A DNA stretch of 64,000 nucleotides from Dioscorea cayenensis subsp. rotundata (Eukaryota; Streptophyta; Magnoliopsida; Dioscoreales; Dioscoreaceae): the NCBI RefSeq assembly GCF_009730915.1, contig NC_052489.1, positions 27,893,916 to 27,957,915 of the forward strand, given 5' to 3'. Within the stretch, counting starts at the first letter, position 1. Every line of letters begins with the position of its first letter. The translations under genes and the position numbers were made by a program. Below are positions 54,961 through 64,000 of this stretch, in pieces. Under the pieces are notes generated by a model. It saw only the letters and a list, made by a program, of their open reading frames with translations, was not told the origin of the DNA and searched no databases.

Positions 54961-56848
54961 TTTTATGATCTGTTTGTTGCTGTAAATGAATTGAAGCGCT
55001 TTTTCCATTCGCTATTGGAATTCCTCGCAAATTTTAGTTGAGCATAAGACTGCAGCTTCACATAAGAATGCATGAAAATTAATAGCCAAAGCATGACAAT
55101 CATAAAAAATTTGTAAAGGTTTAAAGATTGTTACACAAACAAGGTGACTGAGATTCAATCTGAAACTCATTTTTGTCGGTGGGAAAGATAGAGACTAAAG
55201 GAAAGCCGAAAGAAGTTCACAAGGAGCGACAAAGCGACAAATCAAAAATTTCCTCGAATATCCACCAAAATAAATCAAACTGAAAAAATTTAAGCCATCA
55301 CATAACCTGTAGAACAAATGCTCCAAAAAAACACATTCACGACAAACAAATTAAAGATATATATATAGATGAAACTTTTTCTTTTTATCTTGAAGAAGAA
55401 GAAGAAATAGAAGAGAACATAAGAAGATCAAGAAGAAGAAGGAAGTGAAGAAGAAGGTGAAGACAAACCATGAGAGGAGAGGATAGAGAAGGAGAAAAAA
55501 AGAAGGGGGATGATGACACGGCCTGATGTGGAATAAGTGGGCTGATGTGGATTAAAAATGCCACGTCCCTCATCCATGTGAACAGTTGGCGTGCCAAAAT
55601 CATTTTTTCAGCTACCACGTAAATAAGTTCTAACCGGAAATGCACGTGTACCCACTCGGTGAGCTGAAATTATATTGTGGTACTTAAAAAAAACAAATTG
55701 AAAAACGGTACTCATTTTGAAATGTGGGCATAGTTGGGCATCCTTTCAAGATTTTTACCCGTCATATTAGTATCTTTCACACTCCTTTTCATTATTTATA
55801 GCGTTGTCAAATATACAATTTATTATTTATTTATTTTGCAATCCATTGCAATTGTTGTACATATCTCATGTATAAGTGCTTGTCTTCACCCAATGTTTTT
55901 ACATTTCTAAAGAATCAATTTGCCTTATTGATTTTTATGCTTTATTGTAAACCAAATACATGTAGAATAATTTCTTATTTCGTTATTAGAAATCAATATG
56001 AATAATTGTTCTATAACTATGATATATTTCCATTCAAACAGTACCAACATTATTTTAACAAAAGAATTGAGAGTTTTTTTTCTTTTACAAATAAGAGAAA
56101 ATCATATATAGTCAAAGACGTAAATATGGGTCTGAAATTTAATCATCCATCTTATGCGTCTTTATCTGGTAACACAGGATTTGCATTGCAAATCTACATT
56201 TATAGTCAGAGATCGATATGCTATCAATATTACATACAGTATGACTTAAACTCGTGATTCTAAAATTTTTAGCATTTTTTTTTTACCGTGGAGTTAAATT
56301 TAGACTTTGATTACTTGCACTTGTTCATTTCTCATATAGGAGTGATTGCTTGATAAAACATGAGAATGTGAATTATATTTTTAAAAGTGATAAATAGGAT
56401 AACAACTTTAATTAATCAACATTAGCAAATTATTGTTAATCATTATCTTTTGATAAAAATACAAAGGACACGCAACATGCTGGTCCAGAATTTAAGAAAT
56501 CCTTTAAAAAATATGGACAAAGGTGACACAATTTTTTTTTATTAAAGAAATATGAATAAATCACATTAGAAATATATATATATATATATATGGAGTTACA
56601 TCTCAACAAACAAGAACATGATTTCCCTATATAAAAAAAAATAATGCTAATGGATTAAAAGGTCATTACTTATATTATTTCAAAAATTATATTTAAATAC
56701 TTACATATACAACACATATTTATATTTTATGAATAAACACAATATATTGTTATTTTTTTATTATTGGTTTTATTTAAATTTTGTAAAGCGTGCTCCTTTA
56801 TCAGATTATAGATTTTCTTTAAATTTTTAATTTTATAATTTTTCCTAC
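54961..56848. other. Intergenic, one probable transposon end near 55385-55700
   Basis: A purine-rich GAAGAAGAA tract (55393-55510) is followed by GATGTGGAATAAGTGGGCTGATGTGG-type short repeats. Then comes a GC-richer block with CCACGTCCC, GCACGTGTACCC and a TTGTGGTACTT end, reminiscent of the ends of plant DNA transposons or MITEs; partner ends are not found. Around 55946-55992 a short block (AAACCAAATACATGTAGAAT) recurs near 61964 and 62216, linking this area to the GDSL-associated duplications. Confidence 0.35.
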
Positions 56849-57425
56849 AAGTTATTAGAGCGAAACTTTCAAACCCCAGAAGTAGGCTGAAAACCAGAAA
56901 CAAAAAAATAAAAGTAAAAATAAAAATATATTGGAGATAACAATTAAAAGACTTTCTTTTTTTTTCCAAACCCGAATAAATATTTTTTGTTTTTGTAACG
57001 CTAAAATTAACTAATTATTTATTTTCAATAAACGAACAGTTAACTATTATATATTCACAATTATTTATTTAGTAAAAAAATTACGCACAGTTTATATATT
57101 TTTTTATTTTGTTTTTAACTAATAGATGACAAGCGCTCTTTTTTAAAAGGATTGTCAAAGATATATATGAAGGTGCATTAATTACGGTATCTTATAAACC
57201 TTGTAGAGCCACACCCAAACCCAATAAATAGTATTGTAAATAGTATTGAATCCAAATGTACGGTGCATAAACAAGTCCGACTGTGCAGTGAATAAACTAT
57301 ATAAGAAACAATACTACTGAGAAAGAATTTATATTTTTGTCTTTCCCTTTATATTTTTATGTAATATCATTGGGTTATCTAATGACTGATATTTATATTT
57401 TTCAAAATACGAGTTTTAGGTTTTA

Positions 57426-57483
<58 letters not shown>

Positions 57484-57900
57484 AAGATATTATTGAATAC
57501 TTGAGATGTGAAACCATTATTTGTCAATGAATTGGTAAGCATCATCATTCATTTTCATTTGTCAAGTCTAGCTAGTTGAAAATTGTTTGAGTTGTGATCT
57601 CAGCTCAATCGTCAAAGGTCGCTTCAATCACAAGCAAGTTAGACAAATGATCTAAAAGGATTATTTTATTATGTATTTGTTTTGATAAATAAGTCACATA
57701 TGCCCCTATGTTAGAGAAGTGAGGGATATAACATGTATACAGTTGAGAATATAACCATAAGTTCGATCAACAAATATTTATATCCTCATTTTGTATCAAT
57801 TTAAGTTTCGATTTTTAGATTAAATAAATATTTCATGTAATAAAATAAATTCAACAACTATTATATTATGATTTAACGTCTGCCATCAAATATTTGTAGG
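56849..57900 (-). repeat. GDSL-locus segmental copy A (exon edge plus intron)
   Basis: This segment aligns with 58595-59650 (copy B) and with parts of 62745-63480 (copy C). It keeps only about 40 bp of the 5-prime edge of the last GDSL exon near 56849-56890, with the splice acceptor AG changed to GG on the minus strand, plus the following intron. The stretch 57480-57725 is almost identical to 59286-59530. An (AT)n tract of about 56 bp at 57425-57480 sits at the equivalent place in all copies. Confidence 0.65.
57425..57480. repeat. (AT)n microsatellite, GDSL copy A
   Basis: About 27 AT units, at the same position as the (AT)n tracts at 59249-59285 and 63116-63184. All three precede TGTCAAGATATTATT or, in copy C, lie close to it. 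Confidence 0.85.
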
Positions 57901-58260
57901 TTTTAAAATATTAAAATCCTAGAGGAGGCCACTAATATTGACACCTTCGGTCATGCATATTTGCTTATTTGTTCAAAATAAAAATAATTGCAGATACAAG
58001 TGTATTTAATATCACGTCAAGTATTTTATATCAACTCCATAAATATGGGTGAAATACTGTTAATTATGCATTTATTTATTTTTTTACTTATTCAGAAAAA
58101 AAATACCCTGAAAAATAAAAAGAGATACATGCATGCCCCATCTCACACCTTAATTATCATCCACCAGCAAACTGAGCAATAATGAGTCGTGATCAATGTT
58201 ATTCCACTATTCTCAAATACTAATGTTCATTAATTATATCTTTCAAGCAACTGTAACATA

Positions 58261-58628
58261 TTAATCATTCACAGTACAACTTACAACACTTACTAAGATC
58301 ATTCTCATTATATATTGTTTTTTCCATAAAAATGAAAACATGCGCATGAACTTAATTCGATAAGATGAATATTGATTAAAATCAATAAGATTTACAATTG
58401 TTTCTGTGGTGCATGTTTGAGGGAAGGGAGGATTAGTAAACTTACCTTGAACCAAACCAGTGGCAATGTGCATGTAACCAGCTTTAGTTAAATGTATTCC
58501 ATCCCAAGTAACATGGTTTGATGGCTCGATGCACACTGTTGATCCCAACTCTACACAGTCACAAGAAAAGTTGTAGTTATACAAACCTCCACCTCCACAA
58601 CAAGCTCTTAGAGGGAAACTTCCAAACC
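58261..58628 (-). pseudogene. GDSL esterase/lipase, orphan last exon (copy B)
   Basis: GDSL (SGNH) hydrolases are secreted plant esterases and lipases. From an intact acceptor (CTTCCAG, exon from 58628) the frame reads FPLRACCGGGGLYNYNFS, then VCIEPSNHVTWDGIHLTKAGY and IATGLVQGKFTNPP. The block V Asp and His of the catalytic triad (D-G-I-H) are present. The frame runs on to a stop at 58261, longer than the usual C-terminus. Exons 1-4, with the catalytic Ser and the oxyanion residues, are absent upstream (58629-59780 is intron-like and then unrelated sequence), so it is a gene fragment despite the clean exon. Confidence 0.72.
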
Positions 58629-59242
58629 CTGGAAGTAGGCCGAAAAAACATTAAAAATATATTTGAGGTAAGTAGGTAACTAAGACTTTCTATTTTTTTT
58701 TTTTTCAAACCAGATAAATTTTTAACGCAAAATTAATTATTATTTATTCTCAATAAAGTCATGAAAAGTTAACTTTTATATAACAAGTAAACTATTATAT
58801 AAGAAAACTGGGGGAATTAATAGCAGTTGAAATTAATAAGATACACAATTATTTATTAAGTAAAAAAACTAAACAAAGTTTATACATTTATTATTTTTTT
58901 GTGTTTTTGACTAGTAGGTGACAAGTATCCATTATTTAAAGGATATTGTTAAAGAGATATATAGGAATAAAATTACACTAATTACGGTGATTTATAAACT
59001 TTTTAGGCCAGCACTCAAACCCATTAAATAAGTATTGATAAAGTAATATTAGGTCCAGAATGTCGCATAGTAAATAGAGTGCGGTGTGTGTACGGTGCAT
59101 AGAAACTATATGAGAAAGCAGATGTCATTGAGAAAGAATTTAAACACTTTTGCCTCCTCCTTTATATATATCGTATTATTAAATTGGTATCGAATGAGTG
59201 ATATTTATAATCGTCAAAATATGAGTTTTAGGTTTTTCAACT

Positions 59243-59288
<46 letters not shown>

Positions 59289-59780
59289 AAGATATTATTG
59301 AATACTTAAGATTTGAAACCATTGATTTGTCAATGAATTGGTAAGCATCATCATTCATTTTCATTTGTCAAGTCTAGCTAGTTGAAAAATTGTTTGAGTT
59401 GTGATCTCAGCTCAATCGTCAAAGGTCGCTTCAATCACAAGCAAGTTAGACAAATGATCTAAAAGGATTATTTTATTATGTATTTGTTTTGATAAATAAG
59501 TCACATATGCCCCTATGTTAGAGAAGTGAGGATATATCATGTATATTTGCCACTATGTCCGAGAGAATACAATCGTAAATTCATCAAACATCTATATTCT
59601 TATTTTGCATCTTTTTAATATTCGATCTCAAATTTTTTTGATATAAATATTTCACGCAATAAAAAACTGATGACAATGGGTCTAGCGATCATTGATAATA
59701 TATATATATATATATATATATTTATAATTTGATGTTAAAAGACAAAAATGAATAATGATTCATACTTCAATATATTGAAT
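58629..59780 (-). repeat. GDSL-locus segmental copy B, intron part
   Basis: Intron sequence of the duplicated GDSL unit, collinear with copy A (57000-57900) and copy C (62760-63600). It includes an (AT)n tract at about 59249-59285 and another near 59699-59720. Homology to copy C ends near 59780, just before the position where copy C enters its preceding exon. Confidence 0.6.
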
Positions 59781-59934
59781 TAATTATATGCTTGTGACGG
59801 TGGCATTACTGTGCTGTACATGTTCAATGTTTAGGTGGGGTAGAAGTAGATTAATGATTATTTATATGGACATAAATCTTTTTTCTAAGGGTGTATATAT
59901 ATGGCCTATTATTAGGCAGTCATCTTTCATCTCT

Positions 59935-60190
59935 AATGGATGCGGAATAGTAAAGTAGATAAATCGCGAATTTATTAAAAGATCGAAACAGTAAAAACAA
60001 ACAACTAACGTAAACAACTAGACCGAACAAAAAGCTACAAAAGCAGAAGAGAAGAAAAAGGACTTGACAGTACCGAGGCCGGCTGATCCACGACGGATGA
60101 GAGCGGAGAAACAGAGAAAATGGCGATGACATCAAACAAAGGCAGATGGCCTCAGCAAGACGCAAGGATCTGGAACTCTTGTTTGTCATT
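59935..60190 (-). mobile_element. LINE 3-prime end fragment, reverse orientation
   Basis: Read on the minus strand, a T-rich non-coding stretch ends with AATAAATTCGCGATTTATCTACTT, similar to the GGTTTATCCACTT terminus of the LINE relics at 2.5 and 48.9 kb. It is probably a 5-prime-truncated copy. It interrupts the GDSL-derived sequence after copy B. Confidence 0.42.
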
Positions 60191-61960
60191 TTTTTTTCTT
60201 TTCATTTATTTATTTATTTATTTAGTTATTGAGAAATATGGCCACGGAGAGAATTTAACCCGAGCTTAAAGTTTGGAGGAAAATGAAATACCACATACTT
60301 GTGGGCTCAACTTGAAAAATAACATATGCACATATAAATATATATAGGCAGAGCCGGGCCGAATTCCTTTGGGTCAGATTATGTTGGTCCAAGTACTGCT
60401 CATCGAAATTTTATTAGTCTTAAGTCCAATCTAACCAATCCAAAAATAAATTAAATTATAGGGTTGTAAATACGCTGAGTTAATTTGGCTTGCCACTATT
60501 TTTAATTGAGCCTTAGCTTACCTTAGCGCTAAGTCAAATTTAGCCTACTTGAGCTTCATGAAATTTTTAAGGCTCAAGATCGACTTGTTAACTTGATAAA
60601 AACATGGTCTCATAAATAATATGTTGTCGTTGTTATTATTAAATGTATTGTTTTAAAATAATATTAAACCTTATTATAACAAAAATTATAAATTAATCTT
60701 ATCTTTTCCTTAAACTTATACTATAATGATGTGTAATATTTTTGTAACATGTATTATAAATGTTGATCCCATATAAACCCATATTAATATTAATACTATA
60801 AATAGTTCTTTAAATGCTTTTATATAAATACCTTTATCAATAATACTATATATGAGACAATTCTACTAATGATATTAATAATTTTTATAAATAAATTTAT
60901 TTCATAACACTATAAATAAGCTTTAAGTTATTATAAACAAGCTTGTAGTGATTCTATAAATAAGTAGTTGTTCACAAGCCTTAGCTGAGCTAAAAGCTTT
61001 GAGCGGTGTTCAAAAGCTTCAGACTACTTGTCTTTATGACTTTAGAAATTGAGCTTGGGAATTACTGGTTTGCCTTAATGAACCGCGTTGAGTCAAAGCT
61101 CTCACTGAGCCAAGCCTCGAGCTTTTTAACAGATGATCACGATTCATTTAAAACGTTATTTTTCTACAAAATAGTACAGGTAATTAAATAAAACCAAATA
61201 AATAAACATAGCATATGTAACATAAATGAGTGCAAATTATACTACACAAAACAAGTATTTATTCTGAGGCCCGGTCCGAGATGGACCAAAATCTACATGA
61301 CCTAAGCTATCTCGAAATTCAATTGGGCCTGCATATTTAAGCCCAACCTAGCCCTTTGGGCTGTCTTCTTAAGCCCATGTTTGGGTTGGCTAGGGCCTGT
61401 TTATATGCTCCTCAGTGGCTCCTATCTTTATAAGGTTGTAACTGTTTTTCCGTAATAAAATTGAAATTAATCCATTTTTGTGGATATTTATATATCTGTA
61501 TGTGATTATCACCCTTCTTCATCTTCATAATCTAAAAAGTATATAAATGAGTCAGAGAAATCATTTATACTATACTATATATATATATGAAAGTGTTGTC
61601 TGTGGACGTTCACGAGATGTCGCAGCAGCGAAGCACAGTAGTATTAACTTGAGCTACTGGTGAGAACTAATTTTAGGGACGCTCACGACATCTGCTGCAC
61701 AAACACAAAGAGCATTAACTTAGCTATATAGGAGAACTAATTTTGACTAATCTGTTGATTAATTTAGTTACTGTCACAAATCGCTCGGATCAAATTACTA
61801 CGTATTCATTTCATCGCGATAAAGAAAATTATTTATTAAATAGTAACCTGCTGGATCGAAACCAACAACGGATAGTAATGTTTGTAGATTTCGATTCTAC
61901 GAACGTACATATAGATGATCGAACATATATATATATATATATTATTTTTGTTTGGTTATA
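60191..61960. other. Repeat-derived spacer, no gene
   Basis: The outer part carries GGCAGAGCCGGGCCGAATTC near 60348 and GGCCCGGTCCGAGATGGACC near 61270, an approximate inverted pair. Within it lies a GGGTTGTAAATACGCTGAG..GAGCTT-rich block (60460-61110), suggesting nested MITE-type elements of the kind seen at 595-1080. Two imperfect copies of an AC(G/A)AGATGTC..GCAG..AACT(T/A)A block occur at 61605-61660 and 61675-61730. No coding exon is recognised. Confidence 0.4.
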
Positions 61961-62460
61961 AACAAAATATGTGTAGAATGAGAATTTTTGTAATTAGAAA
62001 TCAAGGAGAATATATACATGTCCCACCTCACATCTTGACATCCACCAACCAGCTGAGCATGACTGCTCATTTTTCCAACTTTTCAAGCAAATGTGACATA
62101 TGAAACATTCATATATTTTAAGATTTTTAATATAAATATATATATATAAATGAATTCAAGAGAAATCACTTGTGGTCTTATATATATATATACAATTTTA
62201 TTTTTGTTTGGGTATAAACCAAATACATGTAAAATAAGAATTTTTCTTTTTTTAATTAGAAGTCAAGGAGAATATATGTCCCATCTCACATCTTGTTATC
62301 CACCAACAAACTGAGCACGAGTCATGACCACTGTTATTTCAGTATTCTCAAATACTAATGTTTATTAACTATGTCTTTCAAGCAACTGTGACATATTAAT
62401 CATTCACAGTACAACTTACAACACTTATTAAGATCATCCTCGCTACATCCATATGCAAAG
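61955..62460. repeat. Tandem copies of the GDSL 3-prime flank
   Basis: A block running from TTGG(T/G)TATAAAC to about CATTCA occurs at 61955-62115 and again from 62208. Both contain ATGTCCCA(C/T)CTCACATCTTG and CATCCACCAAC-like sequence, and both resemble 58120-58270 next to copy B. So the 3-prime flank was duplicated again beside copy C. Confidence 0.6.
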
Positions 62461-62569
62461 CTTATGCACGATGAAACAATACTCTAAGATGAATATTGAT
62501 TAAAAATCAGAGAAGCTTTACAATTGTTTCTCGGTGGAGCATGTCTGAGCGAAGGGAGGGATTAGTAAA

Positions 62570-63114
62570 CTTACCTTGAACCGAGACCAGTGGCAATGTG
62601 CTTGTAACCAGCTTCAGTTAAATGTACTCCGGTCCGCAACATGGTTTGATGGCTCCATGCAATACTGTTGATCCCAACTCTCCACATTCACAAAGATGAG
62701 GTTGTAGCTATACTAAACCTTCACCTCCCACAACAAGCTCTTAGAGGGAAACTTCCAAACCCCGGAAGTAGGCCGAAAAGCCCACAGAAAGAGTATAATA
62801 ATATATATTTCAGATAACTATTAAAAGAACTTTCTATTTTGTTTTTGTGTTTTCAAAACCAAGATAAATCTTTGTTTTGTGTAATGCAAAAATTAATTAC
62901 AAAATTGTTGTTGTTGTTTTGATAAACTGAAGACGTTAGACAGCTTTTAGATAACCAAGTATTATCTATAACAGTTGGAAATTAATATGACACACAATTA
63001 TTTATTAAGAAGTACCCCAAAGAAAGATTTATGAATTCTTCAAAGCATATTTATGTCAAGATATTATTAAATACTTCGAGGATGTAAAACCATTATTTGT
63101 CACTGAATTGATAA

Positions 63115-63186
<72 letters not shown>

Positions 63187-64000
63187 TGTTCATTTTCATT
63201 TTGTGAAAGTCTAGTTTGAGCATTGTCGGTGTTGTGATCCTTAGCTCAGTCGTCAAAGATCACTCTCAATCACAAAGCATGTGAATGACAACGATCTAAA
63301 AACAAATGCTTATTACATATATTTATTTTGATAAATAAGTCACATGCACAGTCTATGAAGTTATAATATAACAGTAAAAGAATCATCAAATATCTATACA
63401 CCCTCTCATCTTGAGTGGGTTTTCGCCATCTGATCTCAAGAATTTTTCTGAATAAATATCTTAAGCAAAAGAACAAATTAAATAGAGATAAACCGAAAAA
63501 TCGGTGATTATATATATATATATATAATTAATTTGAAGTTAAGAAACAAAAATGAATAACGACTCATACTTCAAAAATAATAATAACCTTTAAACGAAAA
63601 ACACTAATTAAAATCAATATGAACGTACCATGTTTTCAGGTGATCGGGAAAACTGAGGCATAAGGGCCTCAAAATAATCAGCTTAGATGATGGTGACATG
63701 AGATGCAGTTTCCTCAGAAGCTGTAGCTCATTGATGAGAAAACTGGTTGTGGTGATGAGGAGAACTCATTCAACCAATTGATGCAACCTGTTTGTTGATC
63801 ATAGCTTTCATTATTAGAGACATGAAGAACAGTAAGGTAGGCTGAGCTACATCCAATTGGTAAGTTCCCAGGCACCAACAATGTTCTTGCTCCAAGCTCA
63901 ATCACTTCAGTAACGCGCTCTGCTTATAGCATTGATCACTAAAGGTACAAATGTTACCACTTCTTCCAAGCTTCTTCCTTGAAAAATGGGTGGTTGTAGT
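62570..64000 (-). pseudogene. GDSL esterase/lipase pseudogene (copy C), runs off the window
   Basis: On the minus strand, the penultimate exon area (63690-64000) reads VIELGARTLLVPGNLPIGCS..AYLT and YDQQTGCINWLNEFS, the block III region of plant GDSL lipases. Upstream of it YNHPFF and SLEEVVTFVPLVINAIS are readable only by changing frame, with frameshifts near 63920 and 63950. The last exon (about 62575-62760) matches copy B, but its acceptor AG is GG and small indels break the frame. An (AT)n tract of about 70 bp fills 63116-63184 in the intron. The 5-prime exons lie beyond the window. Confidence 0.72.
63116..63184. repeat. (AT)n microsatellite, GDSL copy C
   Basis: About 34 AT units, the longest of the three homologous tracts. 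It would form a long hairpin and mutate quickly in length. Confidence 0.85.

Noticed and set aside
53888..55030. Long open frames on both strands
   Set aside because: They span the second 1000-N gap and have no sequence content.
58261..58628. Intact small GDSL-derived gene
   Set aside because: The exon is open, but the catalytic Ser block and all preceding exons are missing, so an active lipase cannot be made from it.

Overview
This is a nuclear contig from a flowering plant. It is AT-rich, its genes have many introns, GT-AG splice sites fit throughout, and it carries LINE, LTR-retrotransposon and hAT/MITE debris. The gene set (mitochondrial aldehyde dehydrogenase, peroxin, pre-ribosome factor, SAURs, TBL acetyltransferases, PAL and GDSL relics) is ordinary angiosperm content. 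Protein character hints at a non-grass monocot, but I cannot prove the species. There are two scaffold gaps of exactly 1000 N (17465-18464 and 53961-54960).

Layout. 1-2635 is a nest of transposons: a short hAT-type element inside an LTR-like sequence that abuts a LINE remnant. 3664-15195 (+) is a complete 19-20 exon succinate-semialdehyde dehydrogenase gene. 19572-24972 (+) is a phenylalanine ammonia-lyase pseudogene. It is split by a 2.2 kb solo-LTR-like insertion with a perfect 5-bp target duplication, and again by a 236-bp direct duplication flanking 814 bp of foreign sequence. 25-33.6 kb holds one intact SAUR (-), one broken SAUR (+) and several MITE-like and LINE relics. 33595-40377 (-) is a complete 16-exon PEX6 gene, 41657-41884 (+) a short SAUR, and 42439-48417 (-) a complete 13-exon NOC3 gene. 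49556-50914 and 52185-53572 (both -) are tandem trichome-birefringence-like O-acetyltransferase genes; the second has an apparent one-base deletion in an A-run. 55-64 kb is a decayed, repeatedly duplicated GDSL esterase/lipase locus (-) with (AT)n tracts.

The genes do not form a pathway or cluster. They serve separate housekeeping or growth roles: GABA shunt, peroxisomal import, 60S ribosome assembly, cell-wall acetylation and auxin-responsive growth. I found no convincing new biological system. The most informative signals are structural: datable insertions and duplications in the PAL pseudogene, a probable GC-AG intron in NOC3, the TBL frameshift, target-site-duplicated mobile elements, and the GDSL segmental copies.
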